Shown here piece after piece: positions 1 through 6,259 of a stretch of 9,863 bases of DNA. The notes beneath the pieces were generated by a model. That model did no database searches. It was not told where the DNA came from and saw only the letters and a list, made by a program, of their open reading frames with translations. Position 1 is the stretch's first letter; each line of letters opens with the position of its first letter. Origin of the DNA: Candidatus Electronema nielsenii. Its GTDB lineage: Bacteria; Desulfobacterota; Desulfobulbia; Desulfobulbales; Desulfobulbaceae. Position numbers and translations under genes: made by a program. Where the stretch lies: contig JAGIXO010000059.1 in NCBI GenBank assembly GCA_026122915.1, positions 1 to 9,863 of the forward strand, given 5' to 3'.

Positions 1-404
1 TGATGTCCATCGCCATCATTGCGGTCTTGATTGCTATGGTCGGGGTGATCAACACTATTCTGATGTCGGTCTTTGAGCGCTATCAGGAGATCGGCATTCT
101 CAAAAGCATTGGTGCCATGCCAGAGGACATCTTCAAGCTGATTTGGATTGAGACTTTCATCCTGTGCCTGTTCGGCGGGCTGCTCGGCACGGTCATGGCC
201 TTCGGGCTTTCGCAAATCACCGAGCTGCTGATTCGCAGGCTGCTGCCCTATGCGCCCACTGGTTCGCTGATTCTGCTTGATCTCAAGCTGATTCTAACGA
301 CCTTGGTGTCCGTGCTCCTGATCGGCCTGATCAGCGGCATCTATCCGGCCTGGAAAGCAGCACGAGTCAGACCGCTTGAATCCATCCGCAACGAAATGAG
401 CTGA
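1..404 (+). CDS. FtsX/MacB-type ABC transporter permease, C-terminal part (5' end outside window)
   Basis: This is the C-terminal part of an inner-membrane ABC permease of the MacB/LolCE/FtsX family. The reading frame is open to the window edge, so the Met at base 3 is probably internal. Three hydrophobic segments are visible at about residues 1-23, 43-66 and 94-115 counting from that Met. The segment ERYQEIGILKSIGA after the first helix is the typical cytoplasmic coupling region, and the end GIYPAWKAARVRPLESIR is the usual FtsX-domain C-terminus. The stop lies 5 nt before the ATPase start, so the two genes form one operon and probably one complex. Such complexes use ATP to move lipoproteins, peptides or drugs away from the inner membrane, or to drive cell-wall hydrolase control. 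The substrate cannot be told from this fragment. Confidence 0.9.
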   Translation, partial: MSIAIIAVLIAMVGVINTILMSVFERYQEIGILKSIGAMPEDIFKLIWIETFILCLFGGLLGTVMAFGLSQITELLIRRLLPYAPTGSLILLDLKLILTTLVSVLLIGLISGIYPAWKAARVRPLESIRNEMS

Positions 405-409
405 ACGCA

Positions 410-1093
410 ATGACCAATGCTATCTCCATCTCAGCCCAGAACCTGACCAAGGTCTATCGGCGCGGCACTGAGGAAATCTTTGCCGTCAACAACATCTCGC
501 TGGAGATCAAGACTGGCGAATATGTTGCCTTCATCGGACCATCCGGCTCTGGTAAGACCACGCTCATCAACATCCTCGGCTGCTTGGACAATCCCACCTC
601 AGGCAGTCTTATCATTGCCGGGCGCACGATCTTCGGGCAGAAGAAAGCTGTTTCTGAACGCGAGCTGACCAAGGTGCGCAGAGAGCTGTTCGGCTACATC
701 TTCCAGAAATTCTATCTCATTCCCACCCTCAATGTTCTCGAAAACGTGCTGCTGCCCTGCACCTTTTACCGGAAAGATGCCACGGATGATTATGCTGCGG
801 ACCTGCTCCACTCGCTGGGCATGGAAAAGCGGATGACGCATCTGCCGGGACAACTTTCCGGCGGTGAAATGCAGCGGGTGGCTATCGCACGCTCGCTGAT
901 CAACAGGCCGAAGATTCTGCTTGCTGATGAACCCACTGGCAACCTTGACTCTGCCCGCAGCGAAGAAATCAGCCACGTCCTGCACGAACTCAATCGCAAG
1001 GAAGGACTGACCATCATCCTTGTCACTCACAACCCGGCCTTGGCAAAGACTGCGGATAGGATTGTCGAGCTAAAGGATGGAAAGGTTCTCTGA
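410..1093 (+). CDS. ABC transporter ATP-binding protein, LolD/MacB type
   Basis: A 227-aa nucleotide-binding subunit, the normal length for LolD/MacB-like ATPases. In order it shows Walker A GPSGSGKT (43-50), the Q-loop Gln99 in YIFQKFYLIPTLNVLENV, the signature LSGGE (149-153) followed by MQRVAIARSL, Walker B ILLADEPTGNLD (169-180, catalytic Glu174) and the H-loop His206 in VTHN. All catalytic residues are present. It powers the permease encoded just upstream. No good Shine-Dalgarno precedes the ATG, which sits 5 nt after the permease stop, so translation is probably coupled. The family is known for MacB-, LolCDE- and FtsEX-like mechanotransmission; assignment among these is open because the permease is incomplete. 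Confidence 0.95.
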   Translation: MTNAISISAQNLTKVYRRGTEEIFAVNNISLEIKTGEYVAFIGPSGSGKTTLINILGCLDNPTSGSLIIAGRTIFGQKKAVSERELTKVRRELFGYIFQKFYLIPTLNVLENVLLPCTFYRKDATDDYAADLLHSLGMEKRMTHLPGQLSGGEMQRVAIARSLINRPKILLADEPTGNLDSARSEEISHVLHELNRKEGLTIILVTHNPALAKTADRIVELKDGKVL

Positions 1094-1123
1094 GGGCAGG
1101 TTGCATAGCTGAAGCAGCATAAA

Positions 1124-1222
1124 TTGAACCTGAATGTCATTCCGAGCAACGCGAGGAATATTCTCGTCACCCTTGGCGTGAGATTTCTCGCGTTGCTCGG
1201 AATGACAGATACGACGGTTCAA
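1124..1222. repeat. MITE/REP-like palindromic element
   Basis: Two 25-nt arms (1135-1159 and 1183-1207) are exact inverted repeats apart from one G.T wobble (1156/1186). They start TGTCATTCCGAGCAACGCG. The stem continues about 5 more pairs inward. An additional outer 7-bp inverted repeat, TTGAACC (1124-1130) / GGTTCAA (1216-1222), encloses it. The arm resembles the GTCATTCCGAGCGAAGCGAGGAA-type palindromes scattered in many bacterial genomes (from memory). It lies 31 nt after the ABC ATPase stop and could also end that transcript. There is no U-tract, so terminator function is only inferred. Confidence 0.8.
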
Positions 1223-1288
1223 ATTATCTTGCTTTGGCTATATAGTGGACTTCCTGCATACGCCTCACATTGAGCGATACTATCAACA

Positions 1289-1313
1289 GGGCGGACGCAG
1301 GGGTCCCCCGCCC
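1289..1313. repeat. GC-rich hairpin at the IS110 left flank
   Basis: GGGCGG (1289-1294) pairs with CCGCCC (1308-1313), and GGGG-T-CCCC (1300-1308) forms an alternative inner palindrome. The 3' arm ends directly at the CT that I read as the IS110 core. IS110 elements are known to favour REP-like hairpin targets, so this may be part of the original target site. Confidence 0.45.
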
Positions 1314-1330
1314 CTTGTATCTTGTTTGTT

Positions 1331-1490
1331 GTGGTGGTTAGCTGCCAGCACACGAGTCGGGGAGAGCTTGTGGCCGCCCCTAAGGTTCCAACCTTGATGC
1401 GTAGATGAAGAAGCCCCCCGGCTCACTTTCACGCCAGCGACAACACTGAACGGTAGCCAAGGGGAAAACCCTGCATGCACAAGGCAAGTG
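1331..1490 (+). ncRNA. IS110 bridge RNA (bRNA)
   Basis: The order of elements matches the IS621 bridge RNA as I remember it. A 5' stem-loop pairs GTGGTGG (1331-1337) with CCAGCAC (1345-1351), with one G-G mismatch. A target-binding loop is closed by a 9-bp stem, GAGTCGGGG (1354-1362) with 1416-1424. It contains the internal hairpin AAGGTT-CC-AACCTT (1382-1395) and TGCGTAGAT (1398-1406); IS621 has GGGTTCTAACC and TTGCGTAGAT at the same place. A donor-binding loop is closed by ACTT (1425-1428) with AAGT (1486-1489) and GCC/GGC. The left target guide CCGCCCCT (1374-1381) equals the left flank 1308-1315. The right donor guide ACAAG (1479-1483) is complementary to the left end CTTGT (1314-1318). 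Exact RNA ends are estimates. Confidence 0.82.
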
Positions 1491-1531
1491 GGCGCGATTG
1501 GCGGATTGATTTTCTTTCCAAAGGTGCTGTC

Positions 1532-1663
1532 ATGTTCTATCTCGGTATTGATGTTGCCAAAGCAAAATTGGACTGCTGTCTTCTGCTGGATGAAGCAGGG
1601 CGGCAAGAGCGGGCCTGCGGTCAGGGTCACAGACAACGCGGTTTATACTGTGAGCGGCAGTGA
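1532..1663 (+). pseudogene. IS110-family transposase, N-terminal remnant
   Basis: The ATG at 1532 begins MFYLGIDVAKAKLDCCLLLDEAG, the characteristic start of an IS110 DEDD (RuvC-like) recombinase. The Asp in GID is the first catalytic acid. AAAGG (1520-1524), 7 nt before the start, can serve as the ribosome binding site. After LLLDEAG the frame turns into an unrelated Arg/Gly-rich tail and stops at 1663. The alternate frame (GGKSGPAVRVTDN) looks more like the expected continuation, so a frameshift near 1590-1610 probably preceded or accompanied the deletion. About 90 percent of a normal 300-400-aa transposase is missing, so it cannot be active. Confidence 0.85.
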
Positions 1664-1665
1664 GC

Positions 1666-1705
1666 AGCCTGCCTGCGTGGCCGTGGACGGCTACGCAGGC
1701 AGGCT
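1666..1705. repeat. Near-perfect 40-bp hairpin (REP-like)
   Basis: AGCCTGCCTGCGT (1666-1678) and ACGCAGGCAGGCT (1693-1705) are exact inverted repeats. The 14 bases between them also pair (one G.T wobble, then GCCGT with its complement), leaving only a GG turn. This gives a 19-bp continuous stem. It lies between the IS110 remnant and the methyltransferase start at 1743, where the transcribed hairpin would sit just upstream of the ribosome binding site. No T-run follows, so it is not a standard terminator. Confidence 0.85.
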
Positions 1706-1742
1706 CGTGGATGTGGTGCAGGTTGTGGGGTAGAGGCGCGCC

Positions 1743-2473
1743 GTGCCGCTCCTGACTGACGACACCCTGTTCAATGGTCGGGTTATCTGCCGCCAGCACC
1801 GCGACGGCTACCGCTTCTCGGTCGATGCGGTGCTGCTGGCGCATTTCTGCTGCCCGACGGAGCGGGATAGGGTGCTGGACATCGGCTGTGGCTGCGGGGT
1901 GATCAGCCTGATTCTCTGCCACCGCTTTCCACAGCTGCGCCTCACCGGGATAGAGCTGCAACCAGCCTTGGCCAAGCTATCGCAAAGCAACGCTGAGGCG
2001 AACGGCTGGCAGGAACGTTTCATCGTGCAAGAAGGCGACCTGCGCCAGATCAGGCAGTCATCCAGCCGGAGTCCTTTGACTTAGTGATCAGCAATCCGCC
2101 CTATTACCAGCCCGGCAGCGGCAGAATCAATAAGGAAGATGAATGCGCCATCGCCCGGCACGAGCTGACTGCCGACCCAGATGCAGTGCTGACAGCAGCG
2201 GCCTTTGCAGTCAAGAACCGAGGCGCATTCTGCTGCATTTACCCCGCAGAACGACTGGCGACAGTGCTTGCTGTGATGACAAGCAAACGTCTGGTTCCCA
2301 AACGCCTTCAGCCGGTTTATAGTTATCCTGAAGATGCTCAAGCGCGCTTAGTGCTGATTGAGGCGGTGAAAAATGGCGGCGAGGGGTTGCGGCGTTTCCT
2401 GCCGCCGCTGTATATCTATCAGCACAAGGACGGGCCGTATTCGCCGGAGCTGGAGAGGATGTACGAAGACTGA
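1743..2473 (+). pseudogene. trmN6: tRNA1(Val) (adenine37-N6)-methyltransferase, frameshifted
   Basis: Both halves belong to one class I SAM-dependent methyltransferase of the YfiC/TrmN6 type, which makes m6A37 in tRNA1(Val). The first frame (GTG start at 1743, GAGG at 1734-1737) has the family N-terminus ending GYRFSVDAVLLAHF and motif I VLDIGCGCGVISL. It runs out of frame at about 2052-2056 and stops at 2082-2084. The second frame continues AVIQPESFDLVISNPPYY with the catalytic NPPY motif and ends at 2473 with a normal C-terminal half. A single lost base, for example one G of a GGG at 2053-2054, explains it. No slippery heptamer is present, so programmed frameshifting is unlikely. It may be a true pseudogene or a sequence error. 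A GTG at 2084 overlaps the TAG stop, but reinitiation there would give a half enzyme. Confidence 0.8.
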
Positions 2474-2517
2474 CTTCCGTCGCCCCGCCCACATGTCGCG
2501 TCCCGTTGAGAAGGAGC

Positions 2518-2537
2518 TGCCCCTTGTTACAAGGGCA
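2518..2537 (+). other. Small hairpin in the trmN6-phosphatase gap
   Basis: CCCTTG (2521-2526) and CAAGGG (2530-2535) pair around a TTA loop, with flanking TG/CA giving a little more stem if one C bulges. It is followed by A/T-rich sequence without a T-run. It could be a weak terminator for trmN6 or a leader structure 27 nt before the phosphatase start. Confidence 0.4.
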
Positions 2538-2563
2538 AGAATGATGAATTAAAAAGGAGCATA

Positions 2564-3319
2564 ATGCCTGATTTAGCCGCCACCTGCGTCATCGGCGACA
2601 TTCACGGATGCAGCCAAGCTCTGGCCGAGCTGCTGGCTCTGGTCGAAGACCGGTCAGAGTCGTTTGTCTTTCTCGGTGACTATATCGACCGAGGTCCAGA
2701 TTCTAAGGGTGTGATCGACCTGATCTTAGCTTTTCGCAAAAAGCATCCGCAGACCATCGTCCTGATGGGCAATCACGAGATGATGCTGCTCGATTACCTT
2801 CAGGGCCATGACGAAAATTTCTTTCTTAATGCGGGCGGCGCAGAGACCTTAGTCAGCTACGGTCTCTCCCCGGATGCAACCCCAGAGACAGTGCAGGCAC
2901 AGCTGCCGCCAGAACATCTGACCTTTCTTAATAACCTGCCGATCTTGTGGGAAGACCAGCACGGTATTTACGTCCATGCTGGTTTAGAGCCGGGTGTGCA
3001 TCTCAGTCGTCAGGTTGCCGCGTGTTGCCTCTGGATCAGAGATGATTTTATCCGCAGCCTGCACCGTTTCGAGAAACCGGTGATCTTTGGCCACACGATC
3101 TTCAAGAAGCCGCTGGTACAGCGCAACAAGATCGGCATCGACACCGGCGCGGTCTATGGCGGGCGATTGACCGCTCTGCTCCTGCCACAGAAAGAATTTG
3201 TCTCTGTTGCAGTGGAGCGGCAATCAGATTTGCCAGAATTCCTTGGTGATCAAGAGGGCTTGTTCCAAGGACGGGCAATCGGCCTGACTGTGAGCAAGCT
3301 GCTCCGCCTTTTCCGCTGA
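2564..3319 (+). CDS. PPP-family metallophosphatase (PrpA/PphA-like serine/threonine phosphatase or ApaH-like)
   Basis: A 251-aa cytoplasmic phosphoesterase with the full PPP signature: GDIHG (11-15, metal ligands Asp12 and His14), GDYIDRG (38-44, Asp39), GNHE (69-72, ligand Asn70 and catalytic His71), HAG (138-140) and GHT (176-178). The family removes phosphate from Ser/Thr phosphoproteins or splits diadenosine tetraphosphate. The sequence does not separate these roles. The start is supported by AAGGAG (2553-2558) 5 nt before ATG. The conserved domain ends near residue 218 (FVSVAV). The last 32 or so residues lie antisense to the end of the HDAC-like gene, overlapping it by 96 nt, and look like a read-through extension. 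No partner gene in the same direction follows. Confidence 0.9.
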   Translation: MPDLAATCVIGDIHGCSQALAELLALVEDRSESFVFLGDYIDRGPDSKGVIDLILAFRKKHPQTIVLMGNHEMMLLDYLQGHDENFFLNAGGAETLVSYGLSPDATPETVQAQLPPEHLTFLNNLPILWEDQHGIYVHAGLEPGVHLSRQVAACCLWIRDDFIRSLHRFEKPVIFGHTIFKKPLVQRNKIGIDTGAVYGGRLTALLLPQKEFVSVAVERQSDLPEFLGDQEGLFQGRAIGLTVSKLLRLFR

Positions 3320-4288
3320 AAGATTAACCGGCCAGTCGCAGTCAATGGGTTGGCCGGAAAGCTCTGCCAGTACCGCGAGCGCACCGTCTCGCATTGCGGT
3401 CAGATCATAGCCGCCTTCCAGCGTCACTAACACCCTGCCGCCAGAGACTTCCTCCGCCACTTCGACCATTTTGCGGGTCATGTAGGCGATGCCCTGCGGT
3501 GTTACTCGCATATCACCGAGCGGATCGCCTTTGCAGATGTCAAAGCCGCAGGAGATCAGAATCAGCTCTGGCTGGTACTGCCGCGCCACCGGAACAACCA
3601 GTTCGTTGAAAATACGGGCATATTCCAAATCACCCTGACCGCCGGGTAGTGGGACATTGACTGTATAGCCCTCGCCTTTGTCCGTGCCGTTCTCCAGCGC
3701 GCTGCCGGTGCCGGGGTAATAAGGATATTTGTGGACAGACAGATACAGCACTTCTTTCATCTCGTGAAAGCTCTCTTGGGTGCCGTTGCCGTGGTGCAAA
3801 TCCCAATCAATAATCATGATCCGCTGGAGGCCCAGTTCTTGCATGGCCCAACGGGCTGCTACCGCCACGTTGTTATAAAGGCAGAAACCCATCGCGTTTT
3901 CCCGTTCCGCATGATGGCCAGGAGGCCGCACCAAGCAAAAGGCGTTGTCAATCTCGCGCCGGACAATGCTGGCGATGCCGTCTGTCAGCGCACCAACAGC
4001 CAAGCAAGCTGCCTCGTTTGAGCGGGGTGAGGTGTGCGTGTCAGGATCAAGAGCCATCAGCGCGTGGCCTTGAGTGGCCGTTACTCGCCGCACTAAGTCT
4101 TCGGAGTGATTGAGCTGAAGTGTCTCCGCCGAAACCGGTTTGAACTGCGGATAGACAAAACGGCTGCCGATATTCTCCTTGTTCAGCGCATCATAGATTA
4201 CCCGCAGCCGATCAGGCGATTCAGGATGCCCGTAGCTAGGCTGGTGCTGCAAAAAAAGATCATCCTTGTATATTGCTGTCCTGCGCAT
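3224..4288 (-). CDS. Histone deacetylase-family (AcuC/HDAC-like) deacetylase
   Basis: A 354-aa zinc deacetylase of the arginase/deacetylase fold. It shows YGHPESPDRL (19-28), the His pair RPPGHHAE (His125/His126), GFCLYNNVAVAA (134-145), DWDLHHGNGTQ (161-171; zinc ligands Asp163 and His165), the third ligand Asp250 in CGFD, and the catalytic Tyr294 in LEGGYD. All active-site residues are present. Bacterial members act on acetyl-lysine, acetylpolyamines or acetoin-related substrates; the substrate here is unknown. The start at 4288 is chosen because AGGAGA (4296-4301) sits 7 nt before it. An upstream in-frame ATG at 4309 has no such site. The start lies inside the cyclo-ligase gene (29-nt overlap), indicating translational coupling in one operon. 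Its 3' end overlaps the convergent phosphatase. Confidence 0.93.
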   Translation of the reverse strand: MRRTAIYKDDLFLQHQPSYGHPESPDRLRVIYDALNKENIGSRFVYPQFKPVSAETLQLNHSEDLVRRVTATQGHALMALDPDTHTSPRSNEAACLAVGALTDGIASIVRREIDNAFCLVRPPGHHAERENAMGFCLYNNVAVAARWAMQELGLQRIMIIDWDLHHGNGTQESFHEMKEVLYLSVHKYPYYPGTGSALENGTDKGEGYTVNVPLPGGQGDLEYARIFNELVVPVARQYQPELILISCGFDICKGDPLGDMRVTPQGIAYMTRKMVEVAEEVSGGRVLVTLEGGYDLTAMRDGALAVLAELSGQPIDCDWPVNLSAEKAEQLAHSQADCPSLEQALLITKEFWQI

Positions 4289-4892
4289 TGCGAATTCTCC
4301 TGCAATCATATAGTTGCTCTTCCGTGATTATCATATCCATGCGCTGATCATGGGCTTCTGTCGGCACTTCTTTCACCAATTGCAGCTCATAGGCTAACCC
4401 TATTTTATACGCTTGCGGGGCGTTTTGAGCAAGAAAGCGATCATAGAAACCACCGCCATAACCGAGCCGTCCGCCGTACCGATCAAACACCGAGCCAGGA
4501 ACAAGGGCTATGTCAATGGTGGCAGGATCAATAACTGCCTGTTTTTTCTGCTCTTGAGTCGGCTCCAAAATGCCGAAGCAGCCCGGCTTCAGTTGGCTTA
4601 CTGGATCGGTGATGCGCACGGCCAACAGTTGAGATTCCTTGCGCAGCGTGAGCGGCACTGAGACCTTTTTGCCAACAGCAAGGAAATGCTCAATGAGCGG
4701 CAAGGTTTCCACCTCGCTGCGAAAATGGACGTACATGAACAGATGCTGCGCCGCTGTTAGCAAGCGATGCTCTGTTAGCTGGGCGAAAATGCGACGGCTG
4801 TTTTCGCAGCGGAGAGCTGGGTCAAGCTGGTCGCGGGCAGTAAGTTTCGCTTGGCGGATGGTTGTTCTGGCCGAGGTATTCATGTTTGGCAT
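4260..4892 (-). CDS. fau: 5-formyltetrahydrofolate cyclo-ligase
   Basis: A 210-aa enzyme of the YgfA/MTHFS family, which converts 5-formyl-THF to 5,10-methenyl-THF with ATP and so recovers folate for one-carbon metabolism in the cytoplasm. The signature PGSVFDRYGGRLGYGGGFYDR (132-152) contains the glycine-rich phosphate-binding loop and is diagnostic. HDQRMDMIITE (181-191) is the conserved C-terminal segment and FRSEVET (57-63) the substrate region. The start at 4892 (MPNMNTSAR) has AAGGG (4897-4901) 4 nt upstream. An ATG at 4883 is nearly as good, and a longer frame from 4919 only adds a Phe-rich stretch encoded by a poly-T run. It is the middle gene of the minus operon, 44 nt after the serine hydrolase and overlapping the deacetylase. 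Confidence 0.93.
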   Translation of the reverse strand: MPNMNTSARTTIRQAKLTARDQLDPALRCENSRRIFAQLTEHRLLTAAQHLFMYVHFRSEVETLPLIEHFLAVGKKVSVPLTLRKESQLLAVRITDPVSQLKPGCFGILEPTQEQKKQAVIDPATIDIALVPGSVFDRYGGRLGYGGGFYDRFLAQNAPQAYKIGLAYELQLVKEVPTEAHDQRMDMIITEEQLYDCRRIRNAQDSNIQG

Positions 4893-4936
4893 CTTGCCCT
4901 TGAATAAAAAAAATCGCAAGCCCCAACGTAAAGATT

Positions 4937-6016
4937 CTACCGGCTGTTCAAGTTACACACCGCATCATGGAAATACGGCCTGAACTGCCGAATTTTGGTG
5001 TTTTCGCGGCTCGGATGCACTCGGTTAGTCAGCAGCACTATAATGAGTTCTTTTTCTGGATCGATCCAAAACGAAGTGCCGGTAAAGCCAAGATGACCGA
5101 TGCTGGCTGCTGAAAAATGCCTACCGCTGCTGGAGGCTATAGCAGTTGGCGTGTCAAAGCCAAGACACCACGTTTGCTCAGGAAGCTGCCGCTGTAAACC
5201 TTGCGGTAAATATTCCGACCAAGAGCAGCCGATATCTCTGCCTTGCCAGCCGTCTAAGATCGCCCCACAGAGATGCAGCACCCCCGTTGCTGTACCAAAC
5301 AAGCCCGCATGACCAGCCACGCCGTGCAGCAGCCAGCAATGCTCATCATGCACCTCGCCTTTGATCATCCTGCCTCGCCATGAACACAACTCAGTGGCTG
5401 CGCACCGCGCTTGCTCCTTCACATCATGAAGATAGAACAGCTCCTTTTCTAACCCCAGCGGAGCGGTAATCCGTTCGCGGAAATTGGCCACCAAGTCCTT
5501 GCCAGTCAGCTCTTCAGCCAGATGACCGAGCAGAATAAAGCCAAGGTCGCTATACAGACAACGGCTGGCCGAGGGATAAGCCAGCGGTTCATCAAAAATA
5601 AGACGAAGCAGCCGGGCCTTGTTCTCGTGGCTCTGCACTGGCGCGAACTCCCGAAACCAAGGCTGATACGCGGCAAAGCCAGAGGAATGCGAGAGCAGAC
5701 TGCGCAGCGTTATCTGCTTTTTATCCGACGGGACAGCTTCTTGCAAGAGATCAGCAAGAGTATCATCAGGCTGAATTTTGTTTTCTGCAAAAAGGCTGTA
5801 ATAAATCAGGGTGGTTGACAGTGCTTTGCTCAGTGAAGCCAGATCGAACAAGGTGTCAGCAGTCATTGCCGATAGGTTGTGACTGTCCTTATTACCTGCG
5901 GCAGCTAACCAAATTTTGCGGTCTGCGCCGCTGCCGCAGGACACCGCTGCTGTTGCTCCGGGAAAGACCTGCTCCTTGATGCCCCGCTCCAAGAGCTGCT
6001 TGAGAATGTTTTCCAT
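4937..6016 (-). CDS. Beta-lactamase-fold serine hydrolase (class C / EstB-like), cytoplasmic
   Basis: A 359-aa member of the beta-lactamase-related family (DD-peptidase/esterase fold). The nucleophile motif S61-L-S-K64 lies in LFDLASLSKALSTT, the second motif is Y155-S-D157 in RCLYSDLGFILLGHLAEELTG, and the third region HLGFTGTSFWIDP (308-320) replaces KTG. LLSHSSG (107-113) is another family hallmark. No signal peptide is present, so it probably works in the cytoplasm as an esterase, amidase or peptide hydrolase and not as a resistance enzyme. Similar enzymes often accompany muropeptide recycling genes (family knowledge); none is seen here. It is first in a three-gene minus operon. Its Shine-Dalgarno is weak, and its promoter must lie in the AT-rich region upstream (6017-6259), which carries the TTATCAACA repeats. 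Confidence 0.9.
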   Translation of the reverse strand: MENILKQLLERGIKEQVFPGATAAVSCGSGADRKIWLAAAGNKDSHNLSAMTADTLFDLASLSKALSTTLIYYSLFAENKIQPDDTLADLLQEAVPSDKKQITLRSLLSHSSGFAAYQPWFREFAPVQSHENKARLLRLIFDEPLAYPSASRCLYSDLGFILLGHLAEELTGKDLVANFRERITAPLGLEKELFYLHDVKEQARCAATELCSWRGRMIKGEVHDEHCWLLHGVAGHAGLFGTATGVLHLCGAILDGWQGRDIGCSWSEYLPQGLQRQLPEQTWCLGFDTPTAIASSSGRHFSAASIGHLGFTGTSFWIDPEKELIIVLLTNRVHPSRENTKIRQFRPYFHDAVCNLNSR

Positions 6017-6259
6017 AACCGAATGTTAATAACTCTGTTGATAACGTGTTAGTAAAATGTTGATAACTTTTATTCCCCCAACACTGAACAAGTTGTTAAG
6101 AAAGTTATCAACACTCAAAGTCGTTAATAATCAACAACTTTGGTAGCTTTTCAACAAATCAACAGACTTAATAATAACAAAAGAAATTTATATATAAACA
6201 ATCTTGCTATAAAAGAAGAAAGCCTGTTCAAAACAGTGAGCGCACAGTCCGAAAACGAA
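6017..6259. promoter_or_regulatory. AT-rich intergenic region with repeated DnaA-box-like nonamers
   Basis: The nonamer TTATCAACA occurs exactly three times: complement at 6036-6044 and 6058-6066 (22 bp apart) and direct at 6105-6113. Near copies lie at 6128-6136 (TAATCAACA) and 6156-6164 (AAATCAACA). It is one base from the classic DnaA box TTATCCACA. A tract of A/T (6166-6215) including the palindrome TTTATATATAAA (6187-6198) follows. The region must contain the promoter of the minus-strand serine hydrolase operon. Two boxes fall within 50 nt of that start. It could be a regulator-controlled promoter, a DnaA-titrating site or, less likely, a replication origin. No gene is seen in it. Confidence 0.5.

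Larger units (their letters stand above)
1314..1663 (+). mobile_element. Truncated IS110-family element (left end, bridge RNA and transposase N-terminus)
   Basis: The inferred left end starts at the CT core (1314-1315) and reads CTTGTAT, the same 7 bases I recall for the left donor half of IS621. It contains a structured noncoding leader (1331-1490) and the first roughly 25-40 codons of a DEDD transposase (from 1532). The catalytic core, the serine-bearing C-terminal domain and the right end are absent. The boundary on the right is not defined; IS110-like sequence cannot be followed beyond about 1640. The IS110 group (as opposed to IS1111) is supported by the leader being upstream of the transposase. 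Confidence 0.8.

Noticed and set aside
599..1030. 143-aa minus-strand open frame
   Set aside because: It is antisense to a well-supported ABC ATPase with all motifs; no ribosome binding site or domain pattern.
1354..1424. IS200/IS605 omega-RNA or right end (GAAGCCCCCCGGCTC resembles TnpB right-end hairpins)
   Set aside because: The second hairpin arm is missing, no TnpB or TnpA trace is present, and the segment is better explained as the closing stem of the IS110 bridge-RNA target loop.
1283..1636. 117-aa minus-strand open frame
   Set aside because: It runs antisense through the bridge RNA and transposase start, has Pro/Ser/Arg-rich low-sense composition and no recognisable domain. Such frames arise commonly over GC-rich structured IS leaders.
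2084..2473. Independent 129-aa gene starting at GTG 2084
   Set aside because: It begins mid-domain at the NPPY motif, and homologous sequence (AVIQPESFDL) continues upstream in the same frame. It is the 3' half of the split methyltransferase.
3394..4327. Several plus-strand frames of 71-96 aa
   Set aside because: All are shadows of the HDAC-like gene, which has complete catalytic motifs on the minus strand.
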